Origin: Acanthosepion pharaonis
Lineage: Eukaryota > Mollusca > Cephalopoda > Sepiida > Sepiidae
Direction: 5' to 3'
DNA: 64,000 nucleotides
Assembly: GCA_903632075.3 (NCBI GenBank)
Contig: CAHIKZ030004549.1
Coordinates: 291,001-355,000, forward strand
How positions within the stretch are numbered: position 1 is the stretch's first letter; each line of letters begins with the position of its first letter. A model generated the notes under the pieces. That model was not told the DNA's origin, ran no database searches, and worked only from the letters and a program-made list of their open reading frames with translations. This document shows positions 42,955-52,310 of the stretch, in pieces. The position numbers were made by a program, and so were the translations under genes.

Positions 42955-43230
42955 AACACCAGTTGCTGTATGTTCACTGACAGTAAAGCAACATCAAGCC
43001 TGGTCAGTACCTAGATGGGTGACCACTTGAGAATACCGGGTGCTGTAAGCTTGAATGTGTGGGTGGTGTAATGGATAATGGCTAGGAATTTTTAATCAGA
43101 AAACCGAGTTCCAATTCCATTGGGTTCATTATATTCACTTAGGTACAAATACCCCTGAGAAAAGTATGAATCCACATCTCCGCCAGCTATGTAAAACTTG
43201 TATTACTAAATCATTATTATCAACCCTCCT
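42955..43230 (+). repeat. Chimeric 5S rRNA-tRNA SINE, copy 2
   Basis: Bases 42980-43052 follow the 5S rRNA 3' half: 'aaagcaacatcaagcctgg', 'cctagatgggtgacca', 'gaataccgggtgctgtaa'. The tRNA-like module then has the A box 'tggtgtaatggataatgg' (43064-43081) and B box 'gagttccaattcc' (43106-43118). The SINE family 1 body follows with 'aaatacccctgagaaaagta'. This copy is better preserved than the one at 1135 and lies in the same orientation. Confidence 0.82.
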
Positions 43231-43489
43231 GAATTCTTACAATCTAGAAATGTTTTCTGTTTTTAAATAACCTAAATGGTTGATAAGCTATAAAAAAAAA
43301 CAATCAATCATCATTTAACAGATATACAACTTCTTTTATGTTGTGTCATGCAGTTCTTATAGTTTTATAAACAAATGAAAATGGCAAAAAATTGCATTTT
43401 TTAAAAATAAGCACCCTCTTCATTTACCACCCTGCTTCAAATGATTCTTTTTTCTTTTTTTTTTTTATTTAATCACCTCAGATGTTAAA

Positions 43490-44565
43490 TCAAACATTTT
43501 TAATATATAATCATGTCACCTCACACAAGGTGATAATGCCACTAAGTTGCAAGGAATTACTGTTAGTGGAAGAGAATGAGAAGAAGGAACAAGAAAAGAA
43601 CAGGTTTCAGGAAGACAGAAGATGGCGATAGTTGTTGCATTTACATTTTTTTAAGATTGTAGGTGACAGAAGAAACTGGAAGAACGTTCCAGAAGTGGGA
43701 GAAAGAAATACTATTAGAATAGAACTTATGGTTACATCTAGCTATTTCAAAAGTGAAACGAAGAGACCCAGTAGACAATCTGGTAGTATGCTTAAATTCA
43801 TACTATCATGGTACCAAGTAGATGAGTGACATTTATTTTGTAGAATTATACAAAAATGTGGCACAAGGCCAAAAGTGGAGATGAGGACTTCCAGCAAGAG
43901 TGATTCCCCAACCCCTATATTGTTGTTTTTGTTGCTGTCACTGGTTTTGGTTTCTGATATCTTTACTTTTTATGGGTTTTGGCCATTTTTGGCCTCCATA
44001 CTTTTTTGGGGGGGTCTCATTTTTGGGTCATCATTTTCTTTGATTATATTGTCAGCAAACGCTTTTTTTGGTGTTTTTATCTGTGTATTTTCCTTTTTTG
44101 ACCTGAGCAGGTCTTTTTTTTTTTTTTTTTTTTTTTTTTTTGACTGAAGCAACGTTTGTCAGCCATATTATTTTTTCAATTTTTTTTTTTTTTATTTTTT
44201 TATTTTTTTATTTTTAAGGAAAACAAAATTTCTTTTACTTTATCATTAAACAACTGCCATGAAAATATTTATAGACAAGACAGAAGGACGCCACATCATG
44301 GCTACAGGAAAGTCAAGATGTTAGGTCAGGTTTGATAACATTGCAGACGCTTCTTTTATTTTGTTGAGAATCCCAATAAATATAGCTGGAACACCAGACC
44401 AGATATGACTGCAATATTTAATGCAATGAGGAATGGTAGATTCATAAATATGCAAGATGGATTTTGACGTGGAAAATTGTCAGGGACGACACAGTGAACC
44501 CACTTTTCTCGCAGCAGACCTAGCATTTGATTCAATATAATCATTCAATTTCATGTCGGTTACCT
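43490..44565 (-). pseudogene. LINE A copy with internal insertion
   Basis: The 3' end is marked by 'catgtcacctcacacaaggt' (43512). Sequence homologous to 30530-31320 runs to about 43830 and resumes at about 44238 ('aacaactgccatgaaaatat'). The interrupting 400 bp holds T-rich sequence and a run of about 30 T (44112-44142). On minus, the distal part reads 'SRQNPSCIFMNLPFLIALNI' with stops. Confidence 0.72.
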
Positions 44566-44724
44566 TTTTATAAAATAAAAATAAATTAAGAACTATTATA
44601 AATTATACAACTGTAAGATATTCAACTATTGGCTAAAACGTTTCTCCAGGTTTTTTAATCGTTACAAGGCATTAGGAGCAACTGATACAATTAAAAAGAC
44701 CGTTTTTGATTATACATATATATA

Positions 44725-44965
44725 TCAACGCGGAGAGTGAGATAGCTGAACTGAATTCAAAATCCAGTTGGTTCTGTTTTGCTCTAACGCCCTTGGAAAA
44801 GGCATGAACCTTTGATTTTTTTCCTACAGCTATGGACTAAAGTCAAGGAACAGAGTGTAATGTGATCTCTCTTGCCTTGAGTAATATCCAGTCTGGAAGA
44901 AGAAAAACTTTGAATTCAAACTTCGGAGATTCTATTGCACACGGTGCACTGTTTCTGTTATTTTT
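44725..44965 (+). repeat. SINE family 1
   Basis: 'actgaattcaaaatccagtt' (B-box region), 'taacgcccttggaaaaggca', 'cagctatggactaaagt', 'gccttgagtaatatccagtc', 'ctttgaattcaaactt' and 'attgcacacggtgcac' follow the order seen at 13705-13920. Confidence 0.65.
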
Positions 44966-45260
44966 TCCCCGAAAGTATGCACGCGACTTCAGCCCTAAAA
45001 TATAATCCAAGTTTTCTTGCGAATCAGTTCTAAATTGAACCGTTGGGTTCTCATGGGTCGAAATTGATGATCGACTTATAATTCCATAGTTAATAGATAA
45101 AAAAAAAAAGCAAGCTCAAAAGACTTGCTTTTCCGATTTCATGTTTTGCAAATACATCGCTCGTTATAATCAGTTATTTTCCTGAGTGGTTTATCTGCTG
45201 AACTTGAAGTCGGATATGTATGTCTTTTTGAATTATTATTATTTTTTTAATATTGAGCAG

Positions 45261-45483
45261 TTTATTTACAAAAATCTATTCGCTTTTAAACTGGTTAAAC
45301 TCCAATAATTTACTGGACGATGCGTTCGGCTTTAACGACCTGGTAGATCGAGCTGAACAGACTTCAGTACATAGTTATGTGAAAATGAAAATATATAATG
45401 TGTGTGTTATCCACAGCTCGTTAGACTCGGGGAAATATCTGACCATAACGAGTGGTGTACTTGTGAAACATGAAATTAGAAAA
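45261..45483 (+). other. Candidate coding exon
   Basis: A frame open for about 75 codons begins after a T-rich tract ending 'ttaatattgagcag' (acceptor-like). It ends at a textbook donor, 'aaaagtaagt' (GT at 45484). The predicted peptide is not low-complexity and includes 'LVDRAEQTSVHSYVKMKIYN' and 'SSLDSGKYLTITSGVLVKHE'. Codon use and local GC look more gene-like than the surroundings. The frame continues past the donor for 35 codons without a stop, so it may be a longer frame or a chance one. I recognise no family, and no ATG precedes it in frame. Confidence 0.28.
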
Positions 45484-45894
45484 GTAAGTCATAACGGACG
45501 CTTAAGACATAACTCTTCGAGCGCAGATTGGTATGATAGTCTCTCGAAATTGATGGATGCCACAAACACAAAGTTGTATATGTAAAAAATTTATAAAACT
45601 TATTTTTGCACAAACTGCAGTAATAAATTAAGGTGTGTACGTTAGGGGAATAATATTTGACAGACTTCCAAACCCTTAATCTGAAGCAGCTATGTTATAT
45701 ATGATAAGGATGGGCATTCCCGTGGATTTCGACGTATGAAGACATCGACAACGTCATTTAGGTTTTATGTTTGTGTTGCATGACACTACAGTCGCGCTAG
45801 TGACCTGCATACAAGTGCACATACTGTGCAACAGCGATGATCTTGGGACACAGCCACAGGGATATTTGCTAACGTTTTTTACCGTTGTCTTTCA

Positions 45895-46215
45895 TCTCTT
45901 AGCCGGTCAATATGACTGATTTCCAAATTTCTGATACCACTCTGGCTGTGGCGTATGACATGTCTCTGGCACAAATATCTCCAGTTATTTCTGTCCAGGG
46001 CAACTCATTCGGAGTTAGTATGAGGCACATTGACAGTTGAGAGAGTACTCTTTTGCTTGTCTTTATACCTGAGCCGTCCAATAGTCCACTGTGAAGCTGG
46101 CTATACATGAGGACCTTAGACATTCTGTCGTCACTGGTCCTTGCAACATGACCAGCCCAGCGAAATTGGGACTGCATCAGGAAAGTCTCAATTACACCAA
46201 TGTTGCATTTTGAGA
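45895..46215 (-). pseudogene. RTE/R2-like LINE C-terminus, another family
   Basis: The minus strand reads 'QFRWAGHVARTSDDRMSKVL', 'YSQLHSGLLDGSGIKTSKR' and on to 'WTEITGDICARDMSYATARV'. The motif R-W-x-G-H-V-x-R followed by P/S-K-x-x-x-Y-x-x-L is a common C-terminal block of RTE-type reverse transcriptases. It differs from the 'LKFLGHIMRKEGLE' family elsewhere in the window. The frame stays open for about 92 codons, so it is less decayed than most. Confidence 0.65.
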
Positions 46216-46334
46216 AAGGGTCAGCATTGGAAAGCCTATAGTCAAAGGTATAGCCACAGATCGCGCGGAAACAATTTTGGTGGAAGACATAAAAAATTAT
46301 ATAACACAGCCAAAGTGTGCTGACTTTGTTCCGG

Positions 46335-47130
46335 AATTAAAACATTTTTAATTATAAAATCTTTTGTACGCATGCAAGATAAATATAACCAAAAAAATCA
46401 TAATTGCAGTGCTTTATCAGTCATCTTCAAAGAAACCTGTATAAAAGAGGATTTGCCTGCACTCACACACATTTATATACACACACACACATATATATAT
46501 ATATATGAAAATATTCTTTGGTCAAATAAGGAAATATTTCCCCAAACCCTCTGAACTGTTCAGAACTTTTAACAGCAACACTGTGAAATTTAGTTACAGT
46601 TGCACTGGCTAGTTAAACAGCATCATAAAGATGCAATATGCGAGGAATTTGAAAACTGGTGCACAAAAAGCGGTGAAAAGAAGTTATGCAATCACCGAAA
46701 GAAAAATAAATGCCCTTTGAACAGAACCTACTGCACAGAGGGTGTATTTTACAATGCTAAAGTTAAAGATTATAGTGGTCAAAAAAGAGCTTCTATTGGA
46801 TGTACTGAAAGTACCTTCAAGAAACGCTGGTACAACCATGCTTTTTCATTTAGGATATAAAACAATTGGTATTGCGCAAAGCTGGCGGACTGTGTTTCGA
46901 AGTTAAGAGAGAAAAATACTAACAGCCCAAGTGGAGTATATTAAGATGGGTCTATACTGGTAAGACTAGCACCAGTTGTTCTAAATGGTACCAGGAAGAT
47001 AAGTTGGCGATTGTAACGCATTCAGATCGTGCAAAGTTGTTAAATGAACGATCATAGATGTTGTCGAAATGCAGATACATTAACAAGTACATTGTCGGCC
47101 TCTACGAGCCAGGTTGAACATGAATAAAGT
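46335..47130 (+). pseudogene. Penelope-like element, broken 3' half with GIY-YIG region
   Basis: Pieces appear in order: 'SALSVIFKETCIKEDLPA' (46410-46465), an (AT)n array, 'FNSNTVKFSYSCTG' (46568-46609), then 'CNHRKKNKCPLNRTYCTEGV' (46690-46750), a GIY-YIG-flanking Cys motif. 'SIGCTESTFKKRWYNHAFSF' (46795-46855) follows with the Arg/Tyr/His of the nuclease. Further down, in other frames, 'SKWYQEDKLAIVTHSDRAKL' and 'KYIVGLYEPG' give the C-terminus (to 47115). An AATAAA lies at 47120. Stops and frameshifts show it is inactive. The polymerase core between the first two pieces is deleted. Confidence 0.72.
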
Positions 47131-47131
47131 T

Positions 47132-47155
47132 TTTTTTTTTTTTTTTTTTTTTTTT
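47132..47155. repeat. T homopolymer
   Basis: About 25 T directly after the Penelope-like 3' end. Confidence 0.85.
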
Positions 47156-47344
47156 GCCACACCTCCTCCCTTTCTAGAGTAACATAATATGGTTAAAAAA
47201 GAAATTGGAGTGGATGGAAGAACATAATTTGCCTAGTTACTTAATAAGACCCGGCGGTTGAAACCCGGGTTGTACAGAAAAGTAAAATATGTTCATATTA
47301 ACCTACTCAGAAAGTTCAATTATCGGAACTGTACATTGATCACT

Positions 47345-47346
<2 letters not shown>

Positions 47347-47420
<74 letters not shown>
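47347..47420. repeat. (TG)n(TA)n microsatellite
   Basis: TG repeats to 47386 then TA repeats to 47419. Confidence 0.93.
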
Positions 47421-47421
<1 letters not shown>

Positions 47422-47524
47422 CACCAGGTCTGTGTATTCGGCTCTTCAAAAAGTGTTCTTGGTTCTACACAAAGCCTCCACCACTGTAATCAAGTCATAT
47501 TTGTAGGTGCCTGGCTGTCGGTTT

Positions 47525-47525
<1 letters not shown>
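47420..47525 (+). repeat. Stand-alone SINE family 1 3' module
   Basis: 'gctcttcaaaaagtgttctt' and 'cacaaagcctccaccactgt' match the extra module at 13915-14035. Here it is bounded by AT arrays on both sides instead of following a SINE body. Confidence 0.65.
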
Positions 47526-47539
<14 letters not shown>

Positions 47540-47562
<23 letters not shown>

Positions 47563-48000
47563 CTTGTTTCATTAAAAACGACAGACAAGGTACTACTTTT
47601 TAATTTTTCTTGTGTTCGAACAAGAGCTTACTTTTCTGGACAAAAACTGTCCAAATGTTTTATAGTTCCAAGCGCTTTCAGCTATACCTTTTAGCCATTA
47701 TCAATTTAGCATATTTTGGCCTTGCTCGTAGTTAATATTAACTACGGACAAGACCACAATTTGCTAACGTATTCGGAAATTAAAAGCATCTCTGCAACAC
47801 ACTAAAACATACACATAAGGCACACATTCAATTACACTGAAAAATTGAATCATCCTTGATAATAGCTAAAGGTATAACTAAAAGCGCTTGGAACTACACT
47901 CTTTGTCCAGAAAAGAAAGCTCTTGTTCGAACACAAGAAAAATTAAATAAAAAGCTTAACCGTAGTACCTTGTCTGTCTTTTTTCATGAAACATGCATAA
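47540..48000. repeat. Foldback of two Penelope-like N-terminal fragments
   Basis: The left arm 47565-47710 is the imperfect inverse of 47846-47998. The right arm reads on plus as 'AWNYTLCPEKKALVRTQEKL' then 'STLSVFFHETCINEGLLPKY'. The left arm encodes the same peptide region on minus. The peptide matches 'SALSVIFKETCIKEDLPA' at 46410, tying it to the Penelope-like element next door. A second, inner palindrome sits at 47722-47760 around 'gttaatattaac'. Both arms end at TG/AT arrays. Confidence 0.72.
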
Positions 48001-48023
48001 ACGAAGGATTGCTGCCTAAATAT

Positions 48024-48025
<2 letters not shown>

Positions 48026-48067
<42 letters not shown>
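48026..48067. repeat. (AT)n microsatellite
   Basis: About 20 AT dinucleotides. Confidence 0.92.
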
Positions 48068-48069
<2 letters not shown>

Positions 48070-48919
48070 CAAATTATCAAATCCTACTTTAAGGAGTGAC
48101 ATACCTATATAGCTGGTTTGGTTATTTGCCGAGGTGGAATTCCCAGCAAAAATGTAACTTTGTTATAACAACTGGTATCGTTGCTCTTTGCCACGTAAAC
48201 TTCTAGGTTTTTTAAGGATTGAGTCGGCAAAGTGCATCCGGTGCTGCACTTTAAGATTTGCCCAACAAAAACCTGGAGGCTATTTCGCTCATTATAAAGG
48301 ATATAATGCCATAATTATGATAGATAGAATGTGGGTAGGGTCCAGCCTTAAGCCGATTGGACCAATTTACTGGATCCCACGCTAATCTACTCTCGTCTTT
48401 TCAAGCACACACAACAACACATTGCAATATGCACCACACTGCAGCTCTTAAAACTGAAACGATTATAATTTTCTTCTAAATCCTTAAGTAGTAGTTTTTG
48501 TTTTTTATTGCTTATATTTTTAATTTTTTTTTTTTTACTGTACTTGAATTAAACGAAGTTCTTTCTAGTTTTGTAGAACAGTTTGAAATGATTTTCCTGA
48601 AAAATTTAATTAGACAGATATGTAATTGTACATATAACATTTAAAAAAAAAATTTACAAAGCTGTGAAATTTTATTTTAAATGTAACATGATTATATCAT
48701 AGCCTTACATCCTCATGGACTTGTAAATCTTTAATACAAAATACATTGTAAGATTTATATTCAAATGCAAGATTAGATCTTGAATCTTCGAATACAAACA
48801 GATCAGATGTATAGAGCGAACCCAGAAGATAGATAAACCTTATTTATATCTTTATAATTCAGACCATGGTTTTGAAACTGGGGAGGAGACACACTAAAAT
48901 AGCCCAAGTGTTTCTCCCC
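48068..48919. other. No gene recognised
   Basis: Ordinary AT-rich sequence. The frame at 48188-48385 has no motif. Confidence 0.4.
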
Positions 48920-49112
48920 TCTCTCTCTCTCTCTCTCCTTGTTTTCTATGTGTATTTATTTCTCTTCTCTTCTCTCTCTCCTCTCTTTTCTCCCCTCTCG
49001 TTTCATCCTTACTCCTATGGCATACTTTCTATGTGTGTTTATTTCTCTCTCTCTTTTACTCCTCTCTCTCTTCTCTCTCCTCTCGTTTCATCCTTACTCC
49101 TATGGCATACTT
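48920..49112. repeat. CT-rich tandem duplication, period about 85
   Basis: Two copies each contain 'ctatgtgt' followed by 'tttatttctct', a CT-rich stretch and 'catccttactcctatggcat' (near 49003 and 49089). All three plus frames stay open because of the CT bias, so the predicted Leu/Ser-rich peptides are not genes. Confidence 0.85.
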
Positions 49113-49684
49113 TTGGAAGTGTTTCTTACGAAAAATTGACTTTCCCATACACCATAACTCAGGACTCATTGGGGATCTGAGGACAGCAATGCAGGGCCGA
49201 ACAGTGTGGAAAGAGATTGTCAATGGAGTTCCGAACAACTATGGGGAGGTCGAAGGATGATGAGATAGTTACAGTGTAAGAGGCACAGTTCATGCGAACA
49301 TCTCCTGATAAAGCCAAAGAAGTTATCAGTGACTTTGGTGTAGAGATCAAGAACATATTACAGGCGTTGTCGTAAAACAAAAATAACACGAAAAAATATG
49401 AACAAAAAAAAATTGGAATAATAAAGAAGCAGCGAAAATTTACGTGTAGACAAATGAAAATATGAATAATAAAGGGAAATAACTCTGTCAACACTGAAAC
49501 TAACAAGACGAGCGATATAGTCACAAAGACAAAAAGATAAAACTGTAAATGCAGAATGAAATAAACTAATCATGGAAGATGAAAAGCAGGAAAAGGAAGA
49601 TGAATTGGAACGAGTAAAAGACGTGATCAGGAAATTAAAAAGCATAAAACATGCTCAATCTGCTACCCATAGAAAGAAATAAGT
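49113..49684. other. No gene recognised
   Basis: The overlapping minus frames 49159-49645 come from A-rich plus-strand sequence. 'gtaagaggcacagtt' (about 49276) also occurs at 951-965, suggesting a thin shared repeat. Confidence 0.4.
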
Positions 49685-49895
49685 TTTTTCATCTACTGTT
49701 TGAATTTATGAGCCTGCTATTCATCCATGCATTGAATATTACTGCCACATCTGGTCTGGTACTCCTGCTGTGCATTTCGTTACTTGATAAAATCCAAAGA
49801 AGAAGCTTCATTATTAGCGGTCTTGACCTGTCATCTCAACTTCAGTCACTTTATCACCGCCGTAATGTAGCTTCCCTGGGCCTTTTCTATAAATA
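49685..49895 (+). pseudogene. LINE A fragment interrupted by mariner
   Basis: The plus strand gives, with breaks, 'HPCIEYYCHIWSGTPAVHF', 'LLDKIQRRSFIISGLDLSSQ' and 'NVASLGLFYKY', then stops abruptly at 49894 where the mariner terminal repeat begins. The downstream LINE A half is not found on the far side. Confidence 0.72.
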
Positions 49896-50160
49896 TTGGG
49901 TTGGGAAATAAGTCGTGAGCGTTTTTCAAAATGTTTTTTTATTGTCATGGTCTTACAATGTTAAATTACATAAAATTAGTCAACGATATAATCTATGTTG
50001 CTGTTGATAATTTTTTTTCCCCATTGGTCACAAAGTTTTTCTTTTCTATTCCTTGACGATAAAAGTCTCCTGATTTTGAGCTGAAAAATTCGTCCAACTA
50101 AACCGTCAACATCGTTATTAAACGTTACACCACATAAGGCATTGAAAAAAGATCGAAAAT
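49896..50160 (-). pseudogene. Mariner C-terminus and terminal repeat, third lineage
   Basis: 'ttgggttgggaaataagtcg' at 49897-49916 is a mariner-type terminal repeat next to a TA. On minus the ORF end reads 'LCDQWGKKIINSNIDYIVD'. This C-terminus and terminal repeat differ from those at 16898 and 25009, so a third mariner lineage is present. The catalytic domain is missing. Confidence 0.72.
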
Positions 50161-50710
50161 TCTAAACCCTCTTTTGTCATTATGTACCCAAGAAATTTCA
50201 GCTCCCTCTTCCTGAAGTATAGGTTTCCTTTTTGTTTACATTTTCTCTAAAACATAGCCGGCCTGGGTATGACTATAAACCACGTCCAATAGCAAGGCCT
50301 CTGATTAGGAAGTTTTGAGGAGCGTGGAACCTTCTCTTAATTGCTGGTCTTCCCAGGTCCATCCTGGTTCGGGGTGGTAGCACCGGTTAGGGTCCCAGCT
50401 ATGGGTAAATAACCTCCGAACAGGGATCAAAACACTAGGAAAATGTAAAAATAGGTTTTGATACCAGAAATAGTTTGTAAAAAAAATTATTAACGGCAAT
50501 AAATTTTTGAAGAAAAAATATTACCAGCAATAAAAGTCTTGTCGGCATTTAATAACCCATTGAGGTTGACATGTAAAATAAAACCAAGCGAAACCAATGT
50601 AAAACATAGTCGCTGCTCACATGTTTGGTCCATGGTATTCTCAGAATTCTTTTGTATAAAAATATTTCTGTTGCTTCAAGACTCTACTTAATCTTATGTC
50701 AGGTATTCAA
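50161..50710 (-). pseudogene. RTE-like LINE fragment split by an insertion
   Basis: On minus 'RELKFLGYIMTKEGL' is encoded at about 50160-50210, and upstream 'FYTKEF' and 'YHGPNM' lie at 50625-50660. The two halves are parts of the domain seen intact at 4590-4905. The gap holds the element at 50258-50599. Confidence 0.65.
50258..50599. mobile_element. Non-autonomous insertion, 10-bp target duplication, copy 2
   Basis: It is bounded by 'taaaacatag' at 50248-50257 and 50600-50609. The RTE-like LINE sequence continues cleanly on both sides, so the ends are exact: 342 bp, from 'ccggcctgggtatgactata' to 'accaagcgaaaccaatg'. It matches 17487-17918. No frame, no clear A or B box and no convincing terminal inverted repeat were seen. 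Confidence 0.82.
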
Positions 50711-51034
50711 TGCCATACACGAGAACTGATATTACTTAATAGTTCAGTACTTTCTTCCTTGTTTCCAATGAAATTTTCCTCTTTCTTCACATTTTGCTTA
50801 GCTTTGGAAGGCATCTTTCGTTATCCCAATGTGCTTTTGGATTTCTATTTAATAAACAAATACATAATAAAAAAAAAAAAACCTTTTTGGATATCTCCAT
50901 TTCAGTTAATTCCCTTTAGTAACTCAAATCTCGAAATTTTTGTTCCCTCTTCTGTGGCCAGGTATTGAACTCACAAGTCTTTTGGATCAAGTCATTTTTT
51001 GGATTACTTCAAGTATAACTTTATCCACTGGCTT
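50711..51034. other. No gene recognised
   Basis: AT-rich. The frame at 50696-50968 has no motif. Confidence 0.35.
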
Positions 51035-51260
51035 ACTGGCATGGCACGTGAAATTAGAACAATCTACGCCCATGGACTAAAAGATTTTGGTTCAAAATTC
51101 CAACGTATATCACCTGAAGAAGGCCAGAGCGTACAACGGCCGAAACGTCATAAATATGACAATAAAGATGAAGATAACAGTCTGAATAATGTAAATAGTT
51201 GCAATACTTCCTTTCAGAAATTAGAGACCTTAGCAAATATTTTGCTCTGTTAAATTACCA
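51035..51260 (+). repeat. Penelope-like terminal segment with hammerhead-like core
   Basis: 'tggcatggcacgtgaaatta' (51040), CTGAAGA (51114-51120), a GGCC/GGCC stem (51122-51125 with 51138-51141, 12-base loop) and GAAAC (51142-51146) come in this order. They are followed by 'gatgaagataacagtctgaa' and 'taatgtaaat'. The minus strand at 55400-55600 has the same order with the same landmarks. Stem I and the cleavage dinucleotide are not convincing, so activity is doubtful. Confidence 0.5.
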
Positions 51261-51534
51261 TTGGACATTTACATTATTTTTAAACGTACTTAATGGACTT
51301 AACAAATATCCAAGATGACAAACCAGTCACACCAGCAGCCAGGTCTGAAGCATGGCTACTCAACAATAGACCATATATAAATTATAGATCAATTGATTAG
51401 ACACTCAATATAACAAACTACTTTGTTTAAATTTTGTTGCCTATAAAAAAGACATTTGATTCGGTTGAACACGTAAATCATTAGCTAAAAATGAGAGCAC
51501 AGTATAAACGAAAAGAATACAGGTATTTACGTAT
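51261..51534. other. No gene recognised
   Basis: AT-rich, unclassified. Confidence 0.35.
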
Positions 51535-52310
51535 TCTTTGTCATTTCACTTCAAACAAAGGCAATAATGCCACTAAGACGCATGGAATTACTAAAGGGAA
51601 AAGATAATAGAAGAGCAGGGCCCAGGAAGACAGAAAATGGCGATTGAGGTTGCATTTAATTTTTTGAAGATTGCAGGTAGCAAGGAAGGAAGAAATCGAA
51701 AGGGAGTTCCTCTGGTGATAAGTGCGAGAAAAAACTACTAGAAAAGAAGTGGCGGTTGCGTCTAGGTAGTTCAACAGTAAAATGATGAGATTGAATTGTC
51801 AATCTCGTAGCACGCTTAAATTCATGTAGTCGAGGCACCCGGGAGAAAAAGTTCGACAGGCGGGGAAATAGATTATTGGAATCGAACCTACAATTGAATA
51901 TCGCTAGTTCAACAGTAAAACGGCGAGACTTAGTTGCTAATCTAGTAGCATGCTTAAATTCATGCAGTCAACGCTCATCGGAACAGTTGCCATATTTGTA
52001 GAAAATACAGAGGGAAGCCATGTCCCGTACATGAGAAAGTAACCGGAGTTGAGGATGACAGGTCATCCTCGACTCCGGTCATTTTCAGGATCGATTACAT
52101 TACAGATCCTTCTTTGGATTTTGTCAAGAATATCGAGATATATAGCTGGAGCATCAGACCAGATTTGACAGCAATATTCAATGTATAGACAAATGGTAGA
52201 TTGGTTCACAGGTGAATAATTGTCTGGCACGACGCAGTGAACCAACTTTCCTACCAGTAGACCTAGCAATTAATTCAATATAATCAATCCACTTTGTCAG
52301 TGGAAAACGG
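51535..52310 (-). pseudogene. LINE A copy with internal duplication and hairpin
   Basis: The 3' end 'tcatttcacttcaaacaaag' lies at 51540. Minus coding runs 'FSPVNQSTICLYIEYCCQIW', 'DAPAIYLDILDKIQRRICNV'. The block with 'gcttaaattcatg' occurs twice, near 51823 and 51952, about 130 bp apart. At 52041-52076 'ccggagttgaggatgac' is followed by its near-inverse 'gtcatcctcgactccgg', which other copies lack. Confidence 0.78.

Noticed and set aside
48866..49260. Leu/Ser-rich frames of 66-104 codons
   Set aside because: They translate a CT-rich tandem duplication in three frames; no domain and strong base bias explain them.
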